From positions 94,866,020-94,930,019 of the forward strand of contig OX235272.1 in assembly GCA_944472155.2 (NCBI GenBank): a stretch of 64,000 nt of DNA. The letters run 5' to 3'. The notes under the pieces were generated by a model. That model had not been told where the DNA came from. It did no database searches and was given only the letters and a program-made list of their open reading frames with translations. Positions 25,805 to 36,418 of this stretch are shown piece after piece. The position numbers and the translations under genes are program-made. Positions within the stretch are counted from its first letter, which is position 1, and every line of letters begins with the position of its first letter. The stretch comes from Trichobilharzia szidati (taxonomy: Eukaryota; Platyhelminthes; Trematoda; Strigeidida; Schistosomatidae).

Positions 25805-26143
25805 CTTAGCAACAGAAGATAAGGGCCAGGCGACAGATCGTTTATTTAGGAAATCAGAAGATATTTATAGATTTTCATGTACATTATTATAGATTATTGT
25901 ATGCAATCAAACACAGTCTTCTGATTGGTGGTTTCTCCCTGAACGTTAATCTTTCATCTCTTTGTGGCCGTTTATTGAAGTTCAGATTATATATCTGCAA
26001 ATTGTATCCGCCTACGCAAAGTCTGCTGTGATCGGTTGTTGAATCATTCTTTGGTCTTATTTTCCTCATGACCAATATTGGGGTCATAAACATTAACATA
26101 AATTACTGTCTACCAATTTGACTAGCAGCCAGCTCTCACCACA
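25805..26143 (+). repeat. Solo LTR of an LTR retrotransposon
   Basis: This 339-bp unit matches the LTRs at 28823-29157 (inverted) and 53334-54245 (interrupted) along its whole length. It ends in CTCTCACCACA and is flanked on both sides by CCAG (25801-25804 and 26144-26147), a 4-bp target duplication. The first two bases read CT where the other copies have TG. No gag or pol coding sequence adjoins it, so it is a solo LTR left by LTR-LTR recombination. Length and duplication size suit a Gypsy-type element such as Boudicca, but the family is not confirmed. Confidence 0.85.
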
Positions 26144-26147
26144 CCAG

Positions 26148-26736
26148 TGTGCAACAATGACCTGATTGAACAAAGCGCTCTGTTTGATCCAAAACAGAAG
26201 TCTACTATGTGCAATAAATTAGTGCCAGACATCAACTTACCAAAACTGTGCAGACTATACAAGAGTGTTCAGGCATCTCAAGTTAAACAACTTCCATCAA
26301 GAATGACACTGCACTCTGCCAAAGAGGCTGAAGAGATGCTGTTACTGGCACAAATATTAGCTATCGATAGGAATTACGGCGCAAGAATAAGATGCGATGG
26401 ATCATGGGCTGGCAGGCAAATGGCAAAGGAGTCACCGGTACTGATGCCATTCGCCTCCATGGTCATACACAGTGTTTCGGAGCTCCATAGTGCCACTTCT
26501 TGTCAAAAACACTTGTATAGCGTACAACAGTGGAAATGTCTGTCATCCCAGAGGACCAATCTTGATTCACCAGCTATCTTGTCCTCTCATCTCATATTGA
26601 TCAGCTCCTCAAGTCTACCAAGTGTGAAATTCAGCTCCCAGGGGCAGCTGACCCTAGTTTTTTCAACTACGGCACAGACTGAGGATAAAATAGAAGGACA
26701 TATCTGATGCCTACTTCTTTTCACTGAGTGTGATTT
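26148..26736 (+). other. Open frame of unknown meaning (26147-26707)
   Basis: A 186-residue plus-strand frame starts right at the end of the solo LTR. I recognise no domain. It may be the remnant of a retroelement whose C-terminal end is visible at 26737-26871, since both lie on the same strand, but the frames differ and the composition is not clearly coding. Confidence 0.25.
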
Positions 26737-26871
26737 CCGTGGAACTCCTTATCGGCAGATGTAGCTACGGCATCGACCGTGGACAGATTTAAGAGAAGGC
26801 TGAACAGTCATACGGCAACACAAGGACTGCGTCCAAATGGCCTATCTCCTAAAATTCTCATACAACATTAA
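26737..26871 (+). pseudogene. C-terminal end of a non-LTR reverse transcriptase
   Basis: The frame reads PWNSLSADVATASTVDRFKR and onward to a TAA at 26869. The W-N-S-L-x-x-D-V pattern followed by a helix ending in FKRRL is the usual last motif of CR1/Jockey-type RT proteins. Only this tail is left. The family is different in sequence from the CR1-like copies elsewhere in the window. Confidence 0.65.
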
Positions 26872-27817
26872 TGGGTAGACACCTAAACTCACTGTTTTAC
26901 TTTTTCACACTCTCTCTTGTCTTACTCTCCTGACTACTCCAACTATTACGTCCCTTACACTATTATTACTATTGATATTATATACATATATATGTCAACT
27001 TCAAATTTCATCACCTGTCTGTTTCTACATTTTCTTTCTTACTTCCCACACTAATAATATCTGTTACTATTATCTTTTTTCTTTCGTCCACGACACTAGA
27101 TGACTAACTGGTGAAAGCATCAGCTTCATTCCTAGAAACAACACGGTCTTAATACACCACATACTGCAAACCACATATGATTAATACCAGTAGCACTCCT
27201 TTTGGAGTCAACCAAAACTACGACAGTCGAGTAGCGGAGCGAACTACGCAAAAGTTTACCGTAGACCAGGAACCTTCACTTCACAACCGGAACATAGAAA
27301 TCAAATTGGATTACACTAGCTCGTAAAAAACGATATTGGATATTGGACTATGTCTTAACTTTGCCAATTAACAGAGGCCAGGGTCTTCTGGTCGCTAGAT
27401 TATCACTCGATACTTGAATGATCTTCACTCTATTTTCTATAGCAACCTTGACTGCGCGGTAACTCGCTCGACCCTGAGAGCAGTTTTTACCGCTTCTTCC
27501 GTAGGCATTTGATAGTTTGGTGGCTGACACTTTAGAAGGACTTCTGTCCAGGTATTTTCGTGCTTTTAATGATTCACCGTAAAATCTACCACAGTGAAGA
27601 TGTCCATGGCTGAGTGTATTCTAGGGTTTATACGTTCTTAATTTTCTTCCTTTGTAAACTGTAAACTGTATACAGAGGGGAAATATGCTAGAGAGAAAAA
27701 TGTCGAAAACCTTTATGGATGAGACCGTATATGTGTGTATATATATGTAAGAACTCTGTCTTAACCTAGTAACAAAGTGTATAAGGCGGTGCGTTTCCCA
27801 GCCAGTTTTTGGACTAG
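26872..27817. other. No gene recognised
   Basis: It probably starts with the 3' untranslated region of the RT remnant at 26737-26871. The rest has short frames only and a small TA-rich run near 26980. Nothing further could be supported. Confidence 0.4.
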
Positions 27818-28052
27818 GCGTATTGCAGATTTTTGGGACTTCGAGCAATGCAGACTTTTTGGGGCAGACTTCGAGCGCACTGCAGACTTTTTGGGGCAGA
27901 CTTAGGGCACATTTCCGATTCCGAATTTAACTTAGGGCGCATTGCAGACTTTTTGGGACAGACTTAGGGTGCATTGCAGACTTTTTTGGGCAGTCTTCGG
28001 GGCGAATACTCAAGAACGGCAATGCGCCCAAAGTTTTTTGCCCCGAAGAAAT
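27818..28052. repeat. Degenerate 32-bp tandem repeat
   Basis: The unit begins GCAGACTTTTTGGGGCAGAC and is followed by TTCGAGCGCACT or TTAGGGTGCATT. About five copies are visible, two of them spaced exactly 32 bp (near 27850-27915), with a non-repeat interruption at 27910-27935. An inverted degenerate copy follows at 28019-28050. The repeat is richer in G than its surroundings. Confidence 0.8.
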
Positions 28053-28822
28053 GCTAGCTGGGTTAGTACGAACACAACTCTACGTGCACCTATAAGCCCA
28101 ACCTCACTGCAACATTAGTCCTAAATTGAAATCCAAATCACCCAGAAAAAGTGAGAATGTGTGCTATAAACATTATCATCGAACCGGAATGTCGAAAGTA
28201 AAATTACTGACTTCGATAGCTCAGTCTGTACACCCCCAGCTATAGCTATCAAAGAACGATTGGTGACCTCATCATAGCAGACAAATCAGTGCGTAGCTCA
28301 GTCCGGAACATATTACTAAGAAGCCATTATGGTATCCTTCGGGGGCGATCCCAACAGAAAGTTTCATCAAAGGGCAACAGTTACGGTAAGGGTTAATTTC
28401 TTTTCCTCCCTTTCTTTTCGACCACTGATTTGGCAGTCGCACCATCAGTCGACAGCGGCAAGAGAAGGCTAGACGACTGCCCAAAAATAATAGGTGTGCA
28501 TGCATCAATAGGAGATATGGGAAAGTTCATGGGAGGTGAACTGATAACACAAATATCCCACTTATGTTAACAACATGAACACATGCTTCACGATTATGTT
28601 ATATTTTTTGTTATTATTTCTATTCCTCATAGTCTTGTTCTGTCCTTTTCTCTTATCCCTGTTGTGTGCATGCATTATTGCTCTTTTTGTTAATTTCATT
28701 GTAAAAATATAGATGTGCACTAAATTACTGTTAGGTATCATGTTAGAATCAGGGTCTGAAAAATAGTAAGTATTATGGTCAGGAGCCAAGTTTTCTGACT
28801 AAACGATCTATCCTTATCCTGG
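28053..28822. other. No gene recognised
   Basis: Short frames only on both strands; no RNA gene or repeat boundary seen. Confidence 0.4.
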
Positions 28823-29157
28823 TGTGGTGAGAGCTGTCTACTAGCCAAATTGGTAGACAGTAATTTACGTCAATATTTACGTTCCCAAGATTTGTCGTGA
28901 GAAAATGTGAACAAAGATTGATTCAAAACCGACCACAGCAGACTTTGCGTAGGCGGATGCAGTTAACACATAGAGGATTTGACATTCAATAAACGGCCAC
29001 AAATAGATGAAAGATTAACTTTACGTGAGAAACAACCAATCGGAAGACTGTGTTTGTTTGCTTAAATATCCATAGTAATGTACATGAAAATATATAAATA
29101 TGCGTTGATTTCCTTAATAAATGATCTGTTGCCTGACTCTTGCCTTCTGTCGTTACA
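28823..29157 (-). repeat. Solo LTR of an LTR retrotransposon (inverted copy)
   Basis: On the minus strand it begins TGTAACGACAGAAGG and ends CTCTCACCACA, giving the standard TG...CA ends. It is 335 bp and matches 25805-26143 and the two halves of 53334-54245. CTGG flanks it on both sides (28819-28822 and 29158-29161). Because the copy is inverted, the duplication reads CCAG on its own strand, the same as at 25805. No internal coding region remains. Confidence 0.88.
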
Positions 29158-31797
29158 CTGGTACCCTTGAAGACTATGCAGTTTCTAGTGCAACATTAGT
29201 ACTTAATGTCTGAAGACTGCTTAGGTTTGTTGTCCGTGGGCAAAACGGAAACATACAGCTATGTGAATAAAGCGGCTTAAATGAGCCTTCACTGAACAGC
29301 TTGGCCTTCTGTTTCTTATATCTTAATCAATATTCCATCCTAATATGGAATAAAAACTGTTTTACTGGTCAGTCATCATTTTATTTAATTGTAGTCCATA
29401 CTACCGACGCCCAATTTTATACCAGTTCATACCAGATAGTTGACGTCTTTTGTGAATTTCCTCCCTTAATAAAAGGTGTGCATATTTCCATTTCTTTTAC
29501 CTACTTTTTGTTCACAAAATGCAATTTAAGCGGGCACGGTTCCGCTTACAATTACTATAAATAGATAACAAGTACTACAAATGCATTTATATCCAGGTTG
29601 GATCACGTCGGCCTGAAATTCAAAATGAAAGTAATAGAAACGAAAAAAACCAAAAGAATACTGGAAAAGAAATAATAGGTTGCTTTCCATAAAAGCATCT
29701 GAATCTTCTCAGCTTGTATCATACAATGCGAAATGAAGAGTACAACAATAATGCAGTGGATGAAGTTGTGTGGAAATACTACTTCTTGCACAGTTGTCTT
29801 CAGGGACTCATTTGTCTAAGTTTCTAACATAATTCGGCTCTTATTCACGGCATGAAAAGCTGGTGTGAACTTTTATATAGCCTAGAACAACTGTCTCAGA
29901 AATAGTTACTTCATGTTTCGTCTCGGCCGGCCATCATTGGTTCTTTACAGCCTCTTTTTTTCGTTATTATAACACTAGCCTGCATCGCAACTTATATGGA
30001 GCTAGTGAATGAACTGGTTGTGCTCAGTAGTCACTTCACACCTCATACGCGTTGGCCGGTGATGAAGTTAGGTGATGTATCAAAATCAAGCGGATTTTGG
30101 CGTTTGATAGACATTAAAAGTAGGTTGCAAACTGGAGGTTCCCTGCAGTAACGTATTTTATACTGCTAAATGGCACTCAGATTTAAGCCAACAGTTAGTA
30201 TTTTATTCGAGTCTCACTCCACTGACTTTATTCTGGATAAATAGATAATGTCATCAGCTCTTACACGATATGCGTACCTGATAGTGTGGCACACGAAAAA
30301 TCAGTTCTGGATAACTGAGTTCCTGCCAACCGCAACACTACTCATAGTATGTCTTGGTGTCAACAATTGATTGCCACTTGTTGGAGAAACAGGTTTTATT
30401 TGCACTCCATTGACTTCATTCCACAACGTAAAACAACTGCCTGGTACTTCCGGAGCCTGTATAATATTTTAGTGTTACTGTCCTCGATTTTCTTCCAACA
30501 TGTTTTTATCCTAGAAAGTATTACACGGTGAGAAATGTACCGTAGTACTTCCTAAACAGTTGATTAGTAATTCTTATTATTACAGTCCGACAGCTTTTTT
30601 CAACTAACATTCTAAATTTCACTTTTAAGCTATTTATCAGACAACTGTGCGGCATGTTGGTAATACTACGTAACCATCGCAGGCCAAAAAGATTTACCCA
30701 CCTTAAATGTTCATATTTCACTTCAGTACAGTAGAGTAACTCCTTAAGAACTTTCGACTTAACTATGAAAGTTTAACTGAATAACCTTCAAGAGTAGACT
30801 ATCAGAAAAATTTAACCCTCAATCTCTGTAGTAACTATTTTTCCTTCTCGACGATTTCTGTGTAGTGGAAACGTAGGAATCCTAGGCCCAGTAGTCGGTT
30901 AACCGCATCACAAAAATATGACAAGAGATCCAGCATCATTAGTATGATTTCACAAAAACAGTCAAAAGTTCATTTATCTGCTCACACTATCAAGACAATT
31001 TAATTAGTTCACGTGTGTATTTGTTTTTATTTATTATTTGTACAGAGTCGAATCTTTTTTAATCTCATATATTATAAGCCTTCATCTACATTAGTGCCGT
31101 ATAAATCTCACCCAGGTGTTTAACTTCTACCTGGAAATAAATTTGTTCTCCTAGGTTACTTTACTTATTCATCATGTTTAGTATCAGTTAGCTTGTCCTT
31201 ATGATCTAATATCAAGTAATACTTCTGTAAACGACTGTTACAAGTCAGTCTCAGAATTACAGTGTAGCCTTTAATGCTGAAAGGTATATTTCATCATATC
31301 ACCTGTTGCTTTAGAAGATGTGAAGCTTTCGAAATATTTATTGTTTTTATCGTAGTATGATGTTTATTCAGTGTACCAGTAGGCAAAACGCCGAGGTCAT
31401 TGTAATATGTTTCTACTTAAGGTTATCTAGTGAAAACAGGATAAATAAATAGTATCGTTGACTTTCATGAGGCAGACAAATAAGTAATTCAGGACACTTA
31501 TGATTGCACTGTTTTGATCTCCATATTTATGTATTTCCTTTAAGAGTGGATTCAGTGATTCATTATAGATTTTTATTTATCTCCGAATAAACTTGAAAAT
31601 AAAATATACTGTAATTTAGTGTTTCTCTTTTCCTCCTGTTTATAGGTCACTCAGTGTTTTCCATTCAGAAGTGGACTTCAAAAGTTATATGTATCATTTC
31701 TGAAAGAAACTAAAGATCTGTATAAATATAAATTGTTGAATCTGTAGGTTTTTCCATTAAAACACTTTACTTACAGTAATCTTGAAGTAGATTGCCA
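29158..31797. other. Region upstream of the host gene; no feature recognised
   Basis: AT-rich sequence with short frames only. It must hold the promoter and 5' untranslated part of the gene starting at 31798 if that start is right, but I see no convincing core promoter element. A polypyrimidine-poor TTACTTACAG at 31767-31776 could be a cis- or trans-splice acceptor just before the ATG. Confidence 0.35.
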
Positions 31798-32298
31798 ATG
31801 AAAGTGCAACTTATTTTAGTGTATATACTCGTTGCGTATGCTTCAACAACTCTTGAAAGTGTAATGCAAATTATTTCCATTAACTCAAGGAAGTATGATA
31901 TGTATGATTGGGAATATGTTGACTTATATGAAGATGATGCACAACACGTACCGTTAGTTGAAGAAACACCGAAATTTATCCAAAGAATGATTGAAAGCAA
32001 CAGCAATCGGAATAAACTTATACTAAAGAATGAGTTTCTTAGTCATCCGAATGCATCTAATTTACCATGGACATATGATAATTATCTCACAACTGTAATT
32101 TGTGATTTCAGAAATGTTTTTATATCCCACCAGTCGATTAGGTATATTCTACTTCGATGGCATGAAATCGTCGATGAGTGTTATTCATCTGTGAAAGGTA
32201 AAATAAATAGTATTATTCACTTTTTAGATGAACATCTTAAACTGTTGTGTACCACTCAGTTCAGTCAAAAAGCGTATTGTACTAATGGCAGTATAAGG
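31798..32298 (+). CDS. Host gene, exon 1: signal peptide and N-terminal region
   Basis: This opens a gene of at least nine exons (31798-59258) whose splice phases all fit, giving 505 codons. The ATG at 31798 is chosen because an in-frame stop lies 15 bases upstream and the first residues MKVQLILVYILVAYAS form a classic signal peptide. The remaining 150 residues are acidic at first (YEDDAQ) and then mostly helical; NAS (about residue 86) and NGS near the exon end are possible N-glycosylation sites. The exon ends in phase 0 before GTAAGA. The protein is probably secreted or lumenal with TPR-like helices further on. I do not recognise the family, and an upstream exon cannot be excluded. Confidence 0.75.
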
Positions 32299-32460
32299 GT
32301 AAGATAATATCTTCTGTCAGATTACGTAGTCCAGAAATTTTCTAAAAATCTTGTAGGAAAAGTAAAACTGCTTCCTCTAACAACAAATGCATCTATTAAT
32401 AATATGGCTAGTAAATATAAAATCTTCACCTAATATGTATAAAATCCATACTTTTTTCAG

Positions 32461-32531
32461 TTGAAAGTATTTTACTATCGAACTGCGCCTATCATATTAG
32501 AGCAATTCAAAAGGCAAATGATTCTGTTAAA
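32461..32531 (+). CDS. Host gene, exon 2
   Basis: The 71-bp exon follows a CTTTTTTCAG acceptor (after a 162-bp intron) and ends at GTATGT. It enters in phase 0 and leaves two bases of a codon. The residues LKVFYYRTAPIILEQFKRQM look like an amphipathic helix. The alternative frames contain stops, which supports the call. Confidence 0.75.
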
Positions 32532-32602
32532 GTATGTTTATATATAAATATTTTAATGTATCACTCTTGTGGTTAGCATTTTCCTAACTCACCAGCTTTT
32601 AG

Positions 32603-32642
32603 ATTCTTATATGCAGAAGTTTTATCAAGGAATTCGCGCCCA
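32603..32642 (+). CDS. Host gene, exon 3 (40-bp small exon)
   Basis: It lies between an acceptor AG at 32601-32602 and a GTAAGC donor at 32643, flanked by introns of 71 and 38 bp. With the two bases carried from exon 2 it reads KFLYAEVLSRNSRP and ends in phase 0. The alternative acceptor at 32615-32616 gives a 26-bp exon that would leave one base and force a stop in exon 4, so the 40-bp version is preferred. Confidence 0.7.
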
Positions 32643-32680
32643 GTAAGCATCAACATTTACCCTGTATTAATTAAAGTTAG

Positions 32681-32767
32681 GAATCTTTAATGGAAGCACT
32701 TAAGGAGATAACTGTTGCTGTAAACATGGCTAGTTCAGTTATTTTATACAGGGAAAAAAAGTTATCT
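32681..32767 (+). CDS. Host gene, exon 4
   Basis: The 87-bp exon begins ESLMEALKEITVAVNMASS after an AG at 32679-32680 and ends in phase 0 before GTAAGT at 32768. It has the alanine-spaced helical character of a TPR-like helix. Upstream in-frame stop TAG overlaps the acceptor, so the start is fixed. Intron 4 that follows is about 7.7 kb and full of transposon pieces. Confidence 0.75.
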
Positions 32768-33299
32768 GTAAGTTGTATTTGCTTTGCATTTTTTTTCATG
32801 CATTATCATAAAAAAGAATTTCATATTATTTTTTATTATTTTTCTACAATGAACCACCTATCCAATTGCTTTTACTCTGTATCGATAGAAAACCAGTAAT
32901 ACTTTTCTCTTATAAAATAAGTTAGTGTGTTATGAAACCTAATGAACATAAAAATCACAATGAAAATTTCTGGCTTAGTCTGATAGTAATCTCACCTTGT
33001 ACTTTGAGCCTCACAGACACTTTCCTTGATTAATGCATGGAAGGAACTCTGTCTGTAATTTGAAGTAGAAAAATGGTGATAAGCTGACAGGTCGAAATGA
33101 TGCTGTTCATTTTAGTTTTGAATTAATCTCTAAAATAAGAATGATATATTCAACAGAAAAACCATTCACTATATTGCTACCTAAAGGACTAGTTGCTACA
33201 CATTTTTGTCGAAACAAACATATTATAATTCATATGAACTGTGATCAAGATTTGACCAGATAGTTGCAAAATAATTGAGCGCTGAGTGAGAAGTAGACA
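32768..33299 (+). other. Start of intron 4; no feature until the PLE-type repeat
   Basis: AT-rich intron sequence. A block at about 33221-33279 recurs at about 33751-33808 (shared GCTGTGATCAAGATTTGACC-type core, with one or two changes). A partial third occurrence lies near 33620-33645, so these are direct repeats belonging to PLE-type LTR sequence. Confidence 0.55.
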
Positions 33300-33450
33300 T
33301 TTATAAAATTATATTTGTAAAATCTCAGCGAAATTGAAATGATTAATTCTAACGTTTCGTTCGGCAATCTGGTCCGAACTTCTTCAGGGAAATTAATCGA
33401 ATTAACATAACAGAGGTTTATATATAAAAGGAACAACTCATGTTTTTAAA
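33300..33450 (-). repeat. Inverted arm (left) of a PLE copy, with a hammerhead-like motif
   Basis: It pairs with 34351-34501. On the minus strand it carries CTGAAGA, then a strong stem GTTCGG...CCGAAC, then GAAACG at about 33377-33344. This is the order of a hammerhead core, although an extra A precedes the stem and the third stem would be minimal. Confidence 0.75.
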
Positions 33451-34350
33451 CTTTGTCCAATCATGAGTCATGCAACGGGCATCAACATGTATAATAAATA
33501 AATAAATAAAATAGTATGTTTATATATAAAAGTACATCTCTTGTTTCAAATTGTTTGTCCTGTCATGTGAATCAAGAAACAGCTATCAATAGGTGTAATA
33601 AACAAAACGAAACAAAATTTTTTATATGAACTGTGGTCAAAATTTGACCTCAGACTCTCAAAATTAGTCTACTTTTGTTAAAATATATGTGTATATGAAG
33701 TATCAATGGTGTGTGTGTGTATGTTTGTGTGAACAGTCATAAAACATTTGTTATTCTCATATGAGCTGTGATCAAGATTTGACCGGATAGTTACAAAATA
33801 ATTGAGATTTTTTACAAATATAATATAATTTTATAAATTTGTTATTCTCTCCATAAGAAGACGTAGACTATCGGAATTTGATCAAATGTGACTAGTTGTT
33901 GATACATATCCAATTTATTTATTAGTCAGGATTTGCCATGCATCAGCTAAGGTCACACCTTCACGTCTGTTGAAACTGTTGGGATTCACCCATATGTGTA
34001 GGGCTTCTGCAGTCAGTCTTTCTTTATGTGAACCAAAACCTTTCTGTAAAAACTTAATCTTATCAAAGTCGATTTTGTGTCCCGTTTCTATCGAATGCAG
34101 TGCAATCGCTGAGTTGTTTTCTAGCTTCTTCAAGTCTGCAGAGGTCTTTGGAACCACCTTTAGACATTGTTTGTGCTATTTCAATCTTACATTTACCTGT
34201 CTGGAAGTTTTTCCTACATATACGGCGTTACAATCCCCACAATTGATCTGGTATACACAATTTTGCTGGTTTTGTTCTATTTTATCCTTAACCTTAACCA
34301 GTAATGAGCGTAAGGTGTTTGATGCACGAAAATACACTCGTATGTTATGT

Positions 34351-34501
34351 TTTAAAAACATGAGTTGTTCCTTTTATATATAAACCTCTGTTATGTTAAT
34401 TCGATTAATTTCCCTGAAGAAGTTCGGACCAGATTGCCGAACGAAACGTTAGAATTAATCATTTCAATTTCGCTGAGATTTTACAAATATAATTTTATAA
34501 A
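34351..34501 (+). repeat. Inverted arm (right) of a PLE copy, with a hammerhead-like motif
   Basis: Inverted copy of 33300-33450. The plus strand has CTGAAGA near 34424-34430, the GTTCGG/CCGAAC stem and GAAACG near 34445. GATTAATT upstream can pair with AATTAATC downstream as a stem I with a small bulge. Confidence 0.75.
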
Positions 34502-35104
34502 CATATTATAACTTAGTGAATAATACTAGGATTACGGAAGAAATTTAAGTGGATGGAAACCTGTAAGTTTGTTAACCATGATGAAATGTTAAGACTAAGG
34601 GGAGTTTTTCAGAATTTGATTGTCGCTAGGTAGACTCAAAGTCACTATCCATAATATATGGCTTCGAATTAAGCTCATATGCATGCGAACGGTGTGCAAC
34701 ATATGTCTTGAGTTATCAACTAGTCCGAACTAAGAGAAGGTAGCATCGAGTGCCCGACCTTGATTATCTTCCATTTCTGCCAGTAGCATTTTATCTAACT
34801 CTCCCGATTTCAGAAAAAGGTAGCACCAATGCATTCAATCCTTACTGCCTGAGTTAAATAACAGGCAAATGAGGAAGCTCAGAAGTCTTTGAGTGGCTTC
34901 AGAAGTGAAAATTAACTTGACTAGAAGGAGTATATGCTAACATCACTGATAGTCCTTATCGTGTCCTGTTGCTGGCTCAATCACCAGGGCACCCAGCATA
35001 TCTCGTTATCCTTGACCATACTAAATAAATTGGTGAATATAAAAATTAACTAGAGTATTCCTGAGTATTTGTCCACAGACACTAAATAACAACTACTTTT
35101 AGCA
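34502..35104. other. Intron 4 sequence, no feature recognised
   Basis: No frame, RNA gene or repeat boundary that I can support. Confidence 0.4.
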
Positions 35105-35796
35105 CAAACTCGATGATCTACAAACGAAGCAGAAGCAGTGTCATAGGCAGGAATTCAAGTAAACAGCAACAACAAACACCAATCACCATCACCGGGAGAA
35201 ACTTGAAGGAATTCATCTTTTTCCTTTACCTAGGCATTATCCTTTCAAATACAGGTGGCATGGATGAAGATGTCAAAGCCAATATCGAGAAAGCAAGACA
35301 GACCTTCGTTAATCTGAAGTCAGTGTTAAAATCTCCAGCACTCAGCACCAGGTACAAGACTAGGATTTTTAGCACTAATGCGAAATCAGTGCTTCTATAT
35401 AGTCCGGACACTTGGTGATTTACCAAGAGCATTTCCAACTGACTGCAGACTTTCATCAATAGTTGTCTTCTTCCGATAATGAAGATCAGATGTCAGGGAG
35501 AGATTAGCTACAAGGAACTCTGGGAACGAACTAACCAAGAAGTTATCACCGAACAAATACATAGAAGGAGGTGGACATGGGTTGACATATGCTCAGACTT
35601 TTAAGTTACATTTCACTTAATTAGCCAACGAATGGGGAACAATGAGTTGGGCGTCCGAAGGTGACATGCAGGAGATCATGTGAGCAGAAAATGAAAGATT
35701 ATGGGAAATCTTGGAGCCAACCAGAAAAGAATGCTGAAAACAGAGTGAAATGAATTTGTGCTGCTGAAGCCCTATGTTCCAAATGGAACCTAAAGG
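35105..35796 (+). mobile_element. RTE-type non-LTR retrotransposon, 3' fragment
   Basis: The frame at 35113-35418 reads ITGRNLKEFIFFLYLGIILS, NTGGMDEDVKANIEKARQTF and FSTNAKSVLLYSPDTW, matching the RTE C-terminal region also seen at 8745, 50418 and 55640. A stop replaces the following codons; then LWERTNQEVITEQIHRRRW appears in another frame near 35517-35575. It ends in a CCCTATGTTCCAAATGGAACC segment near 35769, the RTE tail. It is 5'-truncated and broken. Confidence 0.85.
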
Positions 35797-35874
35797 TAAA
35801 AAAAAAAATTTAAAATGATTATCTAAATTAAAAAAATTTTTTCTCCCAATAAAAATTTTTTTTTTTTTTAACCA

Positions 35875-35905
<31 letters not shown>

Positions 35906-36018
35906 TATCTTGTAAAAAAATAAAAAATCTAGTTTTTAAAAATGTTTTTTAAAAAAAAAAAAAAAAATTTTTTTAATTTAAATTTTTCGGTACAAATTAT
36001 ATATATATATATATATAT
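35797..36018. repeat. Homopolymer A/T block and TA microsatellite
   Basis: Over 200 bases consist of long alternating A and T runs with few other bases, then (TA)n at 36000-36018. The block directly follows the RTE 3' end, where a simple tail is expected, but its length and mixed A/T runs are unlike the ATT tails of the other copies. Sequencing or assembly error is likely to contribute. Confidence 0.8.
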
Positions 36019-36418
36019 AACTATGTATTCAAAAAAGTTCGTACAGCATTATCCTCCTTGGCCTATTAAGACAACCTACTAATCACTTCTACACACCTTT
36101 GTTTATATTTTCAACCCTTTCTTATCATCCCTTAATCTTATCTTCGTTATAAACGTGTTTTATTTCCTTTCCTTACAATCTAACATTACTTAATCGGTTC
36201 GTTTGTTTTTACTAGCCTTTATCAACTACTTCCACCTGAACAGTTGTTTGTTTAATCATGCTGTTTTTCATTATTCGTGTTATCACAGATTGCCTCACTT
36301 TTTCATCCTTATTATTGATAAGACCATTTTTATTATTACTAGTATTATTATTATTATCATTACTACTATTATGACTAATTGCACAATTTATATTCACCAT
36401 CGTATTATCCTATAGACA

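Larger units (their letters stand above)
33300..34501 (-). mobile_element. 5'-truncated Penelope-like element bracketed by inverted LTR-like arms
   Basis: The minus strand from 34383 to 33915 reads as the C-terminal part of a PLE protein: a GIY-YIG domain with NCVYQINCGDCNAVYVGKTS and R-x3-V-R-L-K, then in a second frame NNSAIALHSIETGHKIDFDK and WVNPNSFNRREG before the stop at 33915. The domains are in two frames, so at least one frameshift exists. The 151-bp blocks 33300-33450 and 34351-34501 are inverted copies with no mismatch seen. The reverse transcriptase is missing. Confidence 0.85.

Noticed and set aside
26147..26707. 186-residue frame as a host gene
   Set aside because: No domain, no splice context, and it starts exactly at the edge of a solo LTR and its duplication; listed only as unknown.
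25805..29157. The two LTRs as ends of one full element
   Set aside because: They are in opposite orientation, each has its own 4-bp target duplication, and no gag or pol lies between them.
32617..32642. A 26-bp version of exon 3
   Set aside because: It would leave one base of a codon and cause a stop in exon 4; the 40-bp version from 32603 keeps the frame.
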